A DNA stretch of 64,000 nucleotides from positions 4,836,001 through 4,900,000 of the forward strand of contig OZ245050.1 in assembly GCA_965224525.1 (NCBI GenBank), in the 5' to 3' direction. Under the pieces are notes generated by a model. The model was not told where the DNA came from, searched no databases, and saw only the letters and a list, made by a program, of their open reading frames with translations. The DNA comes from Granulosicoccus sp036478565 (GTDB lineage: Bacteria > Pseudomonadota > Gammaproteobacteria > Granulosicoccales > Granulosicoccaceae). Numbering within the stretch: position 1 is the first letter of the stretch; every line of letters starts with the position of its first letter. The position numbers were made by a program, and so were the translations under genes. Positions 1-8,771 of this stretch are shown one piece after another.

Positions 1-938
1 ATGGCACGAAACAGATCCATGCCACCAGCGAGCAACAATTCGAGCATGTTGTCGAGCGACATGGAATCGGAACCGCTCTGATTGACCAGTGGTAACAATT
101 CGTTGAGCTCGGGCAATACATCAGAACGCAGTTTCGATGCGCGTGCATTGGCCCAGTTACGATTGCCCTGGATGGTATTTATTTCACCGTTATGGGCAAG
201 ATAGCGAAATGGCTGTGCAAGACGCCACTGCGGCAAGGTGTTAGTGGAATAACGCTGATGAAATACGGCAATTGATGACTCCAGTAGTTCATCTTCCAGA
301 TCCGGGTAGAAAGTTGACAAGAACTCTGGCATGACCAGGCCCTTGTACAGAATGATGTCGCTGGACAGCGAACAGACGTAGAAATCCTTGTCGTCCTTAA
401 GTGCAATCTCACTGCGGCGGCGGGCGACGAATAGATGCCGGTTGAATTCAGCGGTATCCATTTCTTCAGTCGCGGTAACAAACAGTTGTTCGATGCGCGG
501 TACCGAGGCGGCGGCGTCTTGCCCGCAGGCGGTGCAATCAGTCGGCACTTCGCGCCAACCATTGAACATCAGTCCGCGGGTTTCCAGTTCTAGCTGTAGC
601 GATTGCCGGGCGGTGCTGGCCTGCGCTTCGTCATGGCTTAGAAAGATCAATCCGGTAGCAAATTCGCCGTTCAGGGTGATGCCTGCCTCGGCCGCGGCGC
701 TCCTCAGGAAAGCATCGGGTTGGCGGAGCAGCAATCCGCAGCCGTCCCCGGTCTTGCCATCCGCGCCGATAGCGCCGCGATGGGTCATGCGGCCCAGTGC
801 TGTTATGGCTGTATTTACCAGCCAGTGGCTGGCGCGGCCATCCATCTGGGCAATCAGACCAAAGCCGCAATTGTCGTGCTCGAAGTTGGGGTGGTATAGC
901 CCGTCCCGTGCGAGCGAATCCAGATAGTTCATGGGCAT
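1..938 (-). CDS. gltB: Glutamate synthase large subunit, N-terminal part (cut by left edge)
   Basis: About 312 N-terminal residues of the roughly 1500-residue GOGAT alpha chain, which transfers the glutamine amide nitrogen to 2-oxoglutarate. The reading frame stays open to base 1, so the rest lies to the left. The visible part is the class II glutamine amidotransferase domain. It has the family's conserved Cys in the motif NCGFGLIAQ (residue about 22-24), which would become the N-terminal nucleophile after propeptide removal, and the RYSTNT and HNGEINT motifs. The start is ATG at 938 or the in-frame ATG at 932; neither has a strong Shine-Dalgarno. A promoter-like TATACT and a stem-loop lie just upstream. 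The partner gltD is not adjacent but about 20 kb away at 21475-22929, which is unusual because gltBD is often an operon. Confidence 0.93.
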   Translation of the reverse strand, partial: MPMNYLDSLARDGLYHPNFEHDNCGFGLIAQMDGRASHWLVNTAITALGRMTHRGAIGADGKTGDGCGLLLRQPDAFLRSAAAEAGITLNGEFATGLIFLSHDEAQASTARQSLQLELETRGLMFNGWREVPTDCTACGQDAAASVPRIEQLFVTATEEMDTAEFNRHLFVARRRSEIALKDDKDFYVCSLSSDIILYKGLVMPEFLSTFYPDLEDELLESSIAVFHQRYSTNTLPQWRLAQPFRYLAHNGEINTIQGNRNWANARASKLRSDVLPELNELLPLVNQSGSDSMSLDNMLELLLAGGMDLFRA

Positions 939-951
939 CATTCGGTTTGCT

Positions 952-970
952 GTTAGGGCGCCACCCTAAC
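952..970 (-). promoter_or_regulatory. Stem-loop in the gltB leader
   Basis: GTTAGGG and CCCTAAC form a perfect 7-bp stem with a 5-base loop, 13 bases upstream of the gltB start codon. Lying between the putative -10 and the ribosome entry site, it could modulate gltB translation or be a protein-binding inverted repeat. No protein or ligand can be named from sequence. Confidence 0.4.
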
Positions 971-992
971 CATGGTATGGCGCGAACCTTCC

Positions 993-998
993 AGTATA
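993..998 (-). promoter_or_regulatory. Putative -10 element of gltB
   Basis: TATACT on the minus strand matches the sigma-70 -10 consensus at 5 of 6 positions. It would give a leader of roughly 50 bases that contains the stem-loop at 952-970. No good -35 hexamer is seen at 16-18 bases, so an activator may be needed or the call may be wrong. Confidence 0.35.
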
Positions 999-1141
999 CC
1001 GAGTGATGCGCTTTCGCTGTAGCGAGATTGCCGTCACGCTGATTTCTGGCTGTGATACAGCGGCCCCAAATGTGATGAAAGAACCGAAACCAACCGCCGT
1101 TAACCGCTGAAATTCAAGCTGTGCCGGGTCGCCGATGCGCC

Positions 1142-3040
1142 TCAGTTCTGATCTTTCAGGGCGCTCTGGATGCGTCCGACCTTGCGAATCCAGGGCTGAT
1201 TGGTCAGGGCAGATGCGGGCATTTGCTCGACAGCGGTGCGCGCAGCGTTGATTGAGGGGTATAGGCCATGTACCAGGGCAAACCAGGTAGTGTCTTTGCG
1301 CTTGAATGTGAAAATCGAATTGGGTGGTCCCAGGTCATTTTGTTTCAGGAATTTTTCCACGTTTTTACGCTCTTCCGAAGCGATCATTTGCACGGTAAAC
1401 AATTTGGCCTGTTGAGTCAGGATCCAATTCGGCGATTCAAGCGCGTCGGAAGCTTCCAAAGCAGTCGACTCGTCACCATTTGCTCCGTCAGCAGCAGTGT
1501 CGCCCGCCGCGGAAGCATTAGTAGTGGGATTATCATCGGTCTCTGCGTCAGATTCAGCCGTTGACGGGGTTTCGCCTTCAGTGGCATCGGCAGTTTCTGC
1601 AGTTTCTGCAGTAGCGTCGGTAGCCTCTTCGGAATCGGCGGTTTCTGAGGGTTTCTCTGCGGCCTCTTCTGATTCGGCCAGCTCTGCGGCGTCTGAGGGT
1701 GTCCCTGCGGCCTCTTCTGATTCGACTAACTCCGCGGCGTCTGAGGGTGTGTCGGTGGCAGCTTCAGACTCTGATGCCGCATCGGATTGCGAGTCATTTT
1801 CAGAGCCCGCTTCAGCATCAGCGTCCGGCGTTTCGCTGGTTTGAGCATCCGTATCGGTTGCTGGAGCAGCGGCGGACGGTGTTTCTGTGGGTCTGTTACC
1901 GGTATCACTCGTATCAGGCTCGGCGTCAGTATTTTGCCCATCAGCCGTAATGGCGTCACTGTCGCCTTCAGCGTCGCTCTCTGATGAGTCCGTGGCTGAT
2001 GCAGCAGCGGCCAGTTTTTCTTCTTCAAGCAGGCGAATACGCTCCGCTTCGCGCTGTGTTTCCACCTTTCCTTGTTCTACCACACGGGTGTTTTCGTCGC
2101 CGGGTGTGCTGCCTGGTCTGAACATCAGGAGACCGCCGACAATCAGTAATCCTGCTGCCATGCCGAGCGCCAGTTTGCCAAGGCGGCTGTGCAGAAAACC
2201 ACCAGACTTTGTACCAGTCAGTATCGCTGGAATGTCGGCCTCAACTGCACCGTGACGTTGATTCAGTTCTTCGGCTGCCAGCGTATGCAACATCGCAGGG
2301 TTACCGGCGGCTCTTTCGTTGATTGCGCTTATGTCACGATCATTGAATGGAAATTCTTCGAAATTGCCTGCCTGGTTCAGTCGGAATTCAAGATAGGCTG
2401 CAGCGCGGGCGTCGCTCAATGGCTCGATTGTCAAGCTGGAATAGGGCATATCGGCGCCGTCTGGCAGCAGCTCGGGTATGCGATCTTCAAATTCGGTTGG
2501 ACCAGCCAGTGCCACCCGCATCAGGGTTTCATCCTGGCTGTTGACATACAGCATGCCACTGAGCAATCGGGTCAGTTCCAGCGCTTCAATGTCGTCGGCG
2601 TCGTCCAGCACGATAGTGCTCAGGGTATTGTTGGCGACCATGCCTTGCAAGCAGGGAATCAAGTCGTCGAGCATCGTTTTCAGGTTGTCAGGCGGTGTGC
2701 GCTTGAAGGCTTCCAGCATGCCGGCAAACAGATTAAAGGTGCTGAAGCGACTGCTGCCCTTGACCGAAAAGCACTGGATACGCAGCCCGCTGTTGCTACC
2801 AAGCTGCGATAACAAGGTGGATTTGCCTACGCCATCGGCACCGAGTATCAGGAGCAGATCATCACCGGTAATCAGCGCTTGCTTGATATCGCCCAGCTGT
2901 TCGGCGGTCGTGTCGTCCGTGTAGGTATCGCCGTCTGCGGGCGTGGCCGTAAACGGCTGCTGGCGCAGTTGCAAAGCGCTAAGCGACGACTCCGACAAAA
3001 GGCCGGTCTGGCCGCCATTCAAGGCGTCGAGTGACGACAT
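1142..3040 (-). CDS. damX: DamX-like cell division protein: AAA ATPase plus SPOR domain
   Basis: 632 residues, longer than E. coli DamX (428). An N-terminal AAA-type ATPase has Walker A GADGVGKST at 67-75 and a Walker B-like TIVLDDAD. A single membrane helix lies at about 288-308, followed by a long Ala/Ser/Glu/Asp-rich periplasmic linker with 16-residue repeats. The C-terminal SPOR domain (about 540-620) ends in the DamX-typical PWIRKVGRIQS. SPOR domains bind denuded septal peptidoglycan, so a role at the division septum is expected. The position after aroK-aroB is the classical gammaproteobacterial place for damX. Here gltB follows rather than dam. The ATG at 3040 gives the full ATPase domain. 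The domain call is strong; the biochemical role is inferred from the family. Confidence 0.9.
   Translation of the reverse strand: MSSLDALNGGQTGLLSESSLSALQLRQQPFTATPADGDTYTDDTTAEQLGDIKQALITGDDLLLILGADGVGKSTLLSQLGSNSGLRIQCFSVKGSSRFSTFNLFAGMLEAFKRTPPDNLKTMLDDLIPCLQGMVANNTLSTIVLDDADDIEALELTRLLSGMLYVNSQDETLMRVALAGPTEFEDRIPELLPDGADMPYSSLTIEPLSDARAAAYLEFRLNQAGNFEEFPFNDRDISAINERAAGNPAMLHTLAAEELNQRHGAVEADIPAILTGTKSGGFLHSRLGKLALGMAAGLLIVGGLLMFRPGSTPGDENTRVVEQGKVETQREAERIRLLEEEKLAAAASATDSSESDAEGDSDAITADGQNTDAEPDTSDTGNRPTETPSAAAPATDTDAQTSETPDADAEAGSENDSQSDAASESEAATDTPSDAAELVESEEAAGTPSDAAELAESEEAAEKPSETADSEEATDATAETAETADATEGETPSTAESDAETDDNPTTNASAAGDTAADGANGDESTALEASDALESPNWILTQQAKLFTVQMIASEERKNVEKFLKQNDLGPPNSIFTFKRKDTTWFALVHGLYPSINAARTAVEQMPASALTNQPWIRKVGRIQSALKDQN
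1657..1752 (-). repeat. 48-bp tandem repeat inside damX
   Basis: Two nearly identical 48-bp units (1657-1704 and 1705-1752), with a degenerate third copy on the left at about 1620-1656. Each encodes 16 residues of the type SDAAELxESEEAAGTP in the periplasmic linker. The length is a multiple of three, so copy-number change would keep the frame. Confidence 0.8.
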
Positions 3041-3115
3041 CGGTTGGCTACAGTTAGTGAGAGACAGTGAAGTCTACTACAGCCACCTGCCGGTGCGACC
3101 GATGGGGGCAGACAC

Positions 3116-4192
3116 TTATGCGCTGAAGTGTGCAAGCGTTTCATCCAGCAGCCTGCGGGCAAAGTCGTTTGATACATGGGCGGCGCCGATGTCATTCAGT
3201 AAAATCAGTCGAAGCTCGCCATCACTGACCTTTTTGTCACGCTGCATATAGCGCATGAAAGTCGCTGCTGTAATTTCCGGAGGTGGGGCCACTGGCAGGC
3301 CGGCACGCGATAGAATTGTGACTCCCCGGTCATAGGTGGCGGCGTCAATTAATCCGAGGCGCAGGGACAGGTCCATGGCCATCACTGTGCCGGCACTGAC
3401 GGCCTCGCCATGTAACCAGTTGCCATAGCCCATAGCGGCCTCAATGGCGTGTCCGAAGGTATGGCCCAGGTTCAGCAGGGCACGCTGTCCATGTTCCCGC
3501 TCGTCGGCTTCAACCACGGCTGCCTTGATTTCGCAGGAACGGCGGACAATTTCGATCAGAGCGCCGCTGTCGCGTGCCAGTACGGCGTCCAGGTTGGCTT
3601 CGAGCCAATCGAAAAACGGCGCATCGATGATAAAGCCGTATTTGATGACTTCTGCCAGTCCGGATCTGAGTTCGCGGTCAGGCAAGGTGGACAGTGTATC
3701 AATGTCTGCCAAAACGGCTGTGGGTTGGTGAAAAGCGCCGATCATATTCTTGCCGAGCGGGTGGTTAACGCCGGTCTTGCCACCAACCGATGAGTCGACT
3801 TGCGCCAGCAGGGTGGTTGGCAATTGCACGAAGTTCACGCCGCGTTGATAGCTGGCTGCGGCAAATCCGGTCATGTCGCCGACCACGCCGCCACCCAGCG
3901 CCAATAGGGTGCAGCCGCGATCAAATCCATCACTCAGCAAGGCGTCAAAAATCAGATCAAGCGTATCCAGGCTCTTGAATTTTTCGCCATCTGGCAGGAT
4001 GACATGCGACGTCGGTGTATTGCCCAGCGCCGCCAGAGTTCGTTCGAGATACAGCGGTGCAACCGTTTCGTTGGTCACGACCATGGCCTTGCCACTCACA
4101 TGTTGTGACAGCAGTGCCTGTTGCTCCAGCAACCCGCAGCCGATCAGTATGGGGTAGCTGCGATCACCGAGATCGATAGAAACGGTTTGCAT
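3116..4192 (-). CDS. aroB: 3-dehydroquinate synthase
   Basis: 358 residues, the normal AroB length. It converts DAHP to 3-dehydroquinate in the shikimate pathway using NAD and a divalent metal. Recognisable motifs are the NAD-binding GGGVVGDMTGFAA, the PTTLLAQVDSSVGGKTGVNHP block, and the metal-binding Glu and His residues in RSGLAEVIKYG and NLGHTFGHAIE. The gene follows aroK with a short gap and precedes damX, so it is probably co-transcribed with both. Nothing is missing or unusual. Confidence 0.97.
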   Translation of the reverse strand: MQTVSIDLGDRSYPILIGCGLLEQQALLSQHVSGKAMVVTNETVAPLYLERTLAALGNTPTSHVILPDGEKFKSLDTLDLIFDALLSDGFDRGCTLLALGGGVVGDMTGFAAASYQRGVNFVQLPTTLLAQVDSSVGGKTGVNHPLGKNMIGAFHQPTAVLADIDTLSTLPDRELRSGLAEVIKYGFIIDAPFFDWLEANLDAVLARDSGALIEIVRRSCEIKAAVVEADEREHGQRALLNLGHTFGHAIEAAMGYGNWLHGEAVSAGTVMAMDLSLRLGLIDAATYDRGVTILSRAGLPVAPPPEITAATFMRYMQRDKKVSDGELRLILLNDIGAAHVSNDFARRLLDETLAHFSA

Positions 4193-4215
4193 GGCTTGTC
4201 AGGTCCGGGCTCTGG

Positions 4216-4755
4216 TCAGTGTTCGTCAGTCTGATGATCCAGTATGCCGTGTTTTTTCAGATGACGAAGAATGCGGGTCACGACGTGATACATGCGGCGT
4301 GAATCGGTGGAAACCTCAATGTCGGCAACAGATTTGTAAATAGGTGCCCGTTCCTCCATCAGCTGTAGCAGGCGGGCCTTCGGGTCTTCGGTTTGCAACA
4401 GCGGGCGGTTGGCATCATAAGACACACGACGCAGTTGCTCCTTGATTTCGACCGATAGCAAAATCACATGACCACGCTTACGAAGGCAATCCCGGTTCGC
4501 TTCACGTAGCACAGCGCCGCCACCGGTGGCTAACACCAATTCGGGCAGCATTGTCAGTTCATCGATCATGCGCGCTTCTCGATCGCGAAAGCCGGTTTCG
4601 CCCTCGTAGTCGAATATGGTCGGGATATCGACACCACAACGCGCTTCGATTTCGCGATCGCTGTCGATAAATTGATAGCCGATCTTGCGCGCAAGGGCTC
4701 GACCGACCGTGCTTTTGCCGGAACCCATAGGGCCGACGAGAAAGATGCTGGCCAT
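4216..4755 (-). CDS. aroK: Shikimate kinase
   Basis: 179 residues. It phosphorylates shikimate with ATP. The P-loop GPMGSGKST sits at residues 8-16, followed by the shikimate-binding DSDREIE and ATGGGAVL motifs typical of AroK. The open frame extends upstream to 4791, but the ATG at 4755 gives the usual family N-terminus (MASIFLVGPMG) and was chosen. It is followed by aroB. A strong terminator (4809-4832) separates it from pilQ, and a promoter-like element lies just upstream, so aroK-aroB-damX probably has its own promoter. Confidence 0.96.
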   Translation of the reverse strand: MASIFLVGPMGSGKSTVGRALARKIGYQFIDSDREIEARCGVDIPTIFDYEGETGFRDREARMIDELTMLPELVLATGGGAVLREANRDCLRKRGHVILLSVEIKEQLRRVSYDANRPLLQTEDPKARLLQLMEERAPIYKSVADIEVSTDSRRMYHVVTRILRHLKKHGILDHQTDEH

Positions 4756-4781
4756 GCAACGGCCCAAGATTGAATAAGCAG

Positions 4782-4790
4782 ATAATAGCA
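4782..4790 (-). promoter_or_regulatory. Putative extended -10 promoter of aroK
   Basis: On the minus strand TGC precedes TATTAT, an extended -10 element about 27 bases upstream of the aroK start. It lies just past the T-run of the pilQ terminator, as expected for a promoter that restarts transcription. No clear -35 was found. Confidence 0.4.
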
Positions 4791-4800
4791 AGTGTCAGGC

Positions 4801-4839
4801 AAAAAAAAGGCCCGCATCTTTCGACGCAGGCCTTTTTTT
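4801..4839 (-). terminator. Rho-independent terminator after pilQ
   Basis: Read on minus, a 10-bp stem (two G-T pairs) closes a GAAA tetraloop at 4809-4832, flanked by A residues before and eight T residues after. The opposite flank is T-rich too, so it would work in both directions. It ends the pilMNOPQ transcript before aroK. Confidence 0.9.
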
Positions 4840-4858
4840 CATTGAACCGACTGGCTGA

Positions 4859-7021
4859 TCAATAACTCAAAGACGCATTATCCTTGATAATCTTCGGTGT
4901 GACGAAGACCAGCAGCTCTGACTTGTCGTCCTGATTGGTGGTGTGTTGGAACAGACGACCGATTAACGGCAGGTTGCCAAAGAATGGCACCATGTCAACC
5001 TTGTTCAGGATTGTCTGCTCATAGACGCCGCCGAGTACAACCGTCTCGCCGTTGTCAACCAGCACCTGGGTGCTGACCTCACGAGTATCGATACTTGGCA
5101 CCTGCAGCGCACCAGCGCCGAAGATTTCACCTACGGTGTCTTTGTTAACTTTCAGATCCATAACGATGCGATCATCCGGCGTGATTTGTGGTGTTACGGT
5201 CAAGCCCAGTACCGCTTTTCTGAATGAGACCGATGTTGCGCCGCTGGATGACGCTTCGAGATAAGGAATCTCAACACCCTGCTCAATATAAGCTTCGTGC
5301 TGGTTTGCCGTGATAACCCGTGGACTGGAGATAACTTCACCCGTACCTTCTGCCTGCATGGCCGAGAGTTCCAGCTCCAGCAATGTGCCGAAGGGGAGTT
5401 TTGCCAGTGCTATGCCGATAGAGCCTGCAGCGTTGCTGCCTGGCAGATTGACATTGTATCGTTCACGGCCCAAATCATCACCGTTGATCAGATTGGTAAT
5501 GCCGTTGCCGTTACCCGACAGTGCAAAACCCTCTCCATTGCGCGCCGTGTTGCGGTTCAAACCCCAACGCACACCGATGTCCTTGTTGAAGTCATCCGAT
5601 GCGATAACGATACGTGACTCGATCAGGACCTGACGGATAGGGACGTCAAGGCGATGCACAAGTGCGCGAATTTCAGACAATTGATCAACCGTGTCATTGA
5701 TAAGCAATGTATTGGTACGATCATCGACTGTTACGCTGCCTCGCTCTGACAACATGCCGCCCGTTTGCGATTGCAGCAAGGCGGCCAGTTCGGAAGCCTT
5801 TGCGTAGTTGGCCTGAAAGTATTCAGTGCGTAAAGGTGCAAGTTCTGTTTTTTGCTTCATGCCTTCAAGCTCGATACGCTCGCGATTGGCAATCTCCTCA
5901 GCGGGTGCGATCATGATGACATTGCCAGCTTGCCGCTTGCCCAGCGCTTTGGTTTGCAGAATGATGTCGAGCGCCTGATCCCATGGAACGTTCTTCAGTC
6001 GCAGAGTCAGTTTGCCTTGTACCGAATCACTGACCACAATGTTCAGGTCGGTAAAGTCAGCAAGCAGTTGCAGCACCGAGCGAACTTCGATGTCCTGAAA
6101 GTTCAATGACAGCTTCTCACCAACGTAACCAAACTTGGCTTTGCGATTCTCTTCGATGTCTTCCTTGCTCATGGGTTTCAGTTCGACGGTAAACATGTTG
6201 TCAGACTGATAGGCCAGCTGCTCGAATTCCTGAGTGGCAGGTTGAATGATGACTTTAGTGCCGCGCTTGTTCGAGATGGCATCTATGAACTGTACCGGCG
6301 TACCGAAGTCCATAACATCCAGTCGTCTTTGCAGTTTTGCAGCCAATTGGGTGTCAGGGAATTCAACAATCAGCCGACCGCCTTCCTGACGCATGTCGGT
6401 AACGACACCGGCAGAGGAGAGGTCAAATATGATACGACCTTCGCCCATTGGGCCGCGACGAAAATCCAGAGAGTTGATGATGTTGCCACGCTCGCTTACA
6501 GCACCCTTGTCATCAATCTCAACCTTGCTGTTGCCTGCAGCGGCTACCAGTAGGTTAGAGGTATCTGAGTCGGAGCTGTCTGCATTGGAATCGAGCGTCA
6601 CCAGCAACTGGTTTCCCTTAACCGATGTTTGAAACGGTGTCAGTGACGACAGATTGATGACGACGCGAGTGCGACCGCCAGCCTCGACCGTGGTTACATT
6701 CTGCAGCAATCCAGAGCTGATGCGTATATTGCGCTCATCAAGCTCATTGGAGGTATTCGGCAGGTCCAGCGCAATACGTGCTGGATTGTCAATGGTAAAA
6801 GCCTTTGGCTCTACAGCCGGGCCGCTCATCGTCAGGGCAAGCTGTTGCTTGTTACCGGACAAAGTCACATGGCTGATGTCAATCAGCGCATTGGTGGCGG
6901 CCTGCAGTTGCTGTGAGGCAAAAGCCATACCTGCGAGAAGTATCAGACCGGCCATACGAACAGCATTTCTACTACCGCTCTGGCTGAGTCGTTGCGTATT
7001 ATCGCGAACTTGCATTTTCAC
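4859..7021 (-). CDS. pilQ: Type IV pilus secretin
   Basis: 720 residues. It forms the outer membrane ring through which the type IV pilus passes. A long N-region and hydrophobic signal peptide end near residue 41 (QQLQA). Two AMIN domains follow (about 45-130 and 165-250; peptidoglycan binding in the family), then a secretin/TonB short N-terminal domain and N1 domain (about 290-440), and the C-terminal secretin beta-domain containing VLIESRIVIA and the late TPQITPDDRIVMDL and VVLGGVYE motifs. The start is GTG at 7021 because GGAG lies 8 bases upstream; the ATG at 7015 is an alternative. It is the last gene of pilMNOPQ. Confidence 0.96.
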   Translation of the reverse strand: MKMQVRDNTQRLSQSGSRNAVRMAGLILLAGMAFASQQLQAATNALIDISHVTLSGNKQQLALTMSGPAVEPKAFTIDNPARIALDLPNTSNELDERNIRISSGLLQNVTTVEAGGRTRVVINLSSLTPFQTSVKGNQLLVTLDSNADSSDSDTSNLLVAAAGNSKVEIDDKGAVSERGNIINSLDFRRGPMGEGRIIFDLSSAGVVTDMRQEGGRLIVEFPDTQLAAKLQRRLDVMDFGTPVQFIDAISNKRGTKVIIQPATQEFEQLAYQSDNMFTVELKPMSKEDIEENRKAKFGYVGEKLSLNFQDIEVRSVLQLLADFTDLNIVVSDSVQGKLTLRLKNVPWDQALDIILQTKALGKRQAGNVIMIAPAEEIANRERIELEGMKQKTELAPLRTEYFQANYAKASELAALLQSQTGGMLSERGSVTVDDRTNTLLINDTVDQLSEIRALVHRLDVPIRQVLIESRIVIASDDFNKDIGVRWGLNRNTARNGEGFALSGNGNGITNLINGDDLGRERYNVNLPGSNAAGSIGIALAKLPFGTLLELELSAMQAEGTGEVISSPRVITANQHEAYIEQGVEIPYLEASSSGATSVSFRKAVLGLTVTPQITPDDRIVMDLKVNKDTVGEIFGAGALQVPSIDTREVSTQVLVDNGETVVLGGVYEQTILNKVDMVPFFGNLPLIGRLFQHTTNQDDKSELLVFVTPKIIKDNASLSY

Positions 7022-7039
7022 CCGTAATCTCCGTTATCT

Positions 7040-7567
7040 TTAGTCTTCAGCCATCGCGAGTTTTGCATCGCGATTGACCCAGCCACTGAGACCGTCGGGC
7101 ACTAGCTCAACGATATCTATTCGAGTTTCGGAAACCGAAACGATTTTTCCGTGATTCTGCCCGGCAAAGTTGCCTGGTTGAACACGATGGATTGTGCCTT
7201 CGGGGTCACGAACCAATCCCCAGGTCTGCGACTTTTGTTGCAACAATCCGACCATCTTCAAAGAGTCCACTGGGTAACCTTCTAGTGGTTCCTTGCGTCG
7301 TGTAGTTTCCGGTCGCGGGCCGCTGTAATCGTTTGCGTCCGTTACCACCCCGGAATTCAGATCAGTCTGCGGTCTAAACGGATCTCGTAGATCCAGCGCT
7401 GCGTAACTGAATGTCTGATAAGGGGGAAACTCTGGAAGAGGATCAACCTTGCCATGGTGTTTGTTTTTTGTTTCGTCAATAAACCGTTCGAGGTCAGACG
7501 TGTCACCACCGCAAGCGGTAAGCAGAGTGGCCAGGCCGAGCAACGGTATGAGGTTTAGCCGCTTCAT
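7040..7567 (-). CDS. pilP: Type IV pilus inner membrane lipoprotein PilP
   Basis: 175 residues. A lipoprotein signal peptide ends in the lipobox LTAC (Cys19). After a flexible proline-rich stretch comes the PilP beta-domain (about 95-175), with DLRDPFRP in the linker and a conserved VQPGNFAGQNHG-type segment. PilP couples the PilN-PilO inner membrane heterodimer to the secretin PilQ. It starts 3 bases after pilO and ends 18 bases before pilQ, so it is translated within the pil operon. Confidence 0.95.
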   Translation of the reverse strand: MKRLNLIPLLGLATLLTACGGDTSDLERFIDETKNKHHGKVDPLPEFPPYQTFSYAALDLRDPFRPQTDLNSGVVTDANDYSGPRPETTRRKEPLEGYPVDSLKMVGLLQQKSQTWGLVRDPEGTIHRVQPGNFAGQNHGKIVSVSETRIDIVELVPDGLSGWVNRDAKLAMAED

Positions 7568-7570
7568 GGC

Positions 7571-8221
7571 TTATTCCTCCTCCTCAATGTAACGATAGGT
7601 GGTTGCAGTCATGTTCATCTTCAGTCTGCTGCCTTTCGGTGTGGAGCCTGCTGACGACTTTGCAGCTGCATTGTTAATTTCCGTAATGTCTATGTTGCTG
7701 AGAGTCACAATGCGCGGTAGTGCTGCAAGTCCACTGATGAACTGCCCGAACTGGTGATACTGCCCAGTCACGCTTATTTTGATTGGATACTCGGCATAAA
7801 ACTCGCGCGGAATTTCGTTTTCAGGTTTGAAGTACTCAACGTCAAGTCCGCTGGCTACGCTTGTTTGCGATAGATCAACCAGTAGACTTTCTATGTCTGT
7901 CTTGTTGGGTAGTTGACGAAGCATGACATTAAATGTCTTTCTCATTTCGCCAAGCTGCTCAACATAGGCTGAGCGGTTGGCAGCCTTGGATTGCTCTGTA
8001 TCAAACTCAACTCGCAGATCCTGCTCCTTGGCTTGTACTACCGTCAGTTTTTCAAACTGGGGCTTTACCAGATACCAGTAACTTGCGCCTATCACTGCTG
8101 CACATGCAAGCAGTATCAGAAGCAGGCGTAACGCTAATGGCGCGGTGCCTATTCGTTTGAAATCTTCGCCGTCAATCCTCTGGATTTCGGCAACTGCATC
8201 CTTAAATGCCATCGTCTTCAA
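7571..8221 (-). CDS. pilO: Type IV pilus alignment protein PilO
   Basis: 216 residues. A short cytoplasmic N-terminus, one membrane helix (about 29-50), a coiled coil (about 55-100) and a ferredoxin-like periplasmic domain. Motifs such as LRQLPNKTDIESLLVDLSQ and TGQYHQFGQFISGLAALPR are typical of PilO. It pairs with PilN to form the alignment complex between the PilM ring and PilP-PilQ. The start overlaps the end of pilN by 20 bases, which suggests translational coupling. Confidence 0.95.
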   Translation of the reverse strand: MKTMAFKDAVAEIQRIDGEDFKRIGTAPLALRLLLILLACAAVIGASYWYLVKPQFEKLTVVQAKEQDLRVEFDTEQSKAANRSAYVEQLGEMRKTFNVMLRQLPNKTDIESLLVDLSQTSVASGLDVEYFKPENEIPREFYAEYPIKISVTGQYHQFGQFISGLAALPRIVTLSNIDITEINNAAAKSSAGSTPKGSRLKMNMTATTYRYIEEEE

Positions 8222-8771
8222 GCTCCTCGATTTTCGGCTTGGTTTGGATAACGCTCAGCTTGAAGTTGCTGATACGGTCGTTTTTGTCTGCCTCGATCAC
8301 TTCCAGACGCGGTGCAGTCAAATAGTCGCTGCGATCCATTCGGCGCATAAGAGCAGATACACGGGCGTTTGATTCGGCGCGGCCTTCCAAAACCAGTTGC
8401 ATTTCACCAACTTGTTTCATTACGGTCAAATACACGCCATCTGGAATGCGGTTAGCGACCTCGTCAAAGGTGTGCACGATCTGAGGGCGTTGACCCTGTA
8501 GCTGTTGAATGATTTCCATGCGTGCCAGTAGATTGTTCTTGGTCTCTTCCAATGCGGCAATCTCTTTCAACTCTTCCTGTAATAACGCAATTTCCTTTTC
8601 AAGCCGTTGGTTTCGTGCTGTTTGGAAATCCACCTTGTCATTGGCAAACTGGAAGCCGCCGAAACCAACACCGGCAGCCAGTGCCATGCAGAGACCCAGT
8701 ACAACAAAGAACTCATTGTTCTTTTCACGCCGATGCGTTTCGCGCCACGGCAGCAGATTGATTTTTGTCAT
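8202..8771 (-). CDS. pilN: Type IV pilus alignment protein PilN
   Basis: 189 residues. It begins with the highly conserved INLLPWRE motif (residues 4-11) that docks into PilM. One membrane helix lies at about 22-42, followed by a coiled coil (about 45-90) and a periplasmic ferredoxin-like domain with NRIPDGVYLT. The start codon overlaps the pilM stop (ATGA), and the end overlaps pilO. No oddities. Confidence 0.95.
   Translation of the reverse strand: MTKINLLPWRETHRREKNNEFFVVLGLCMALAAGVGFGGFQFANDKVDFQTARNQRLEKEIALLQEELKEIAALEETKNNLLARMEIIQQLQGQRPQIVHTFDEVANRIPDGVYLTVMKQVGEMQLVLEGRAESNARVSALMRRMDRSDYLTAPRLEVIEADKNDRISNFKLSVIQTKPKIEELEDDGI

Noticed and set aside
1497..2812. Long open frames on the plus strand opposite damX
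   Set aside because: They are shadows of the low-complexity repeat and ATPase coding sequence and show no family features.
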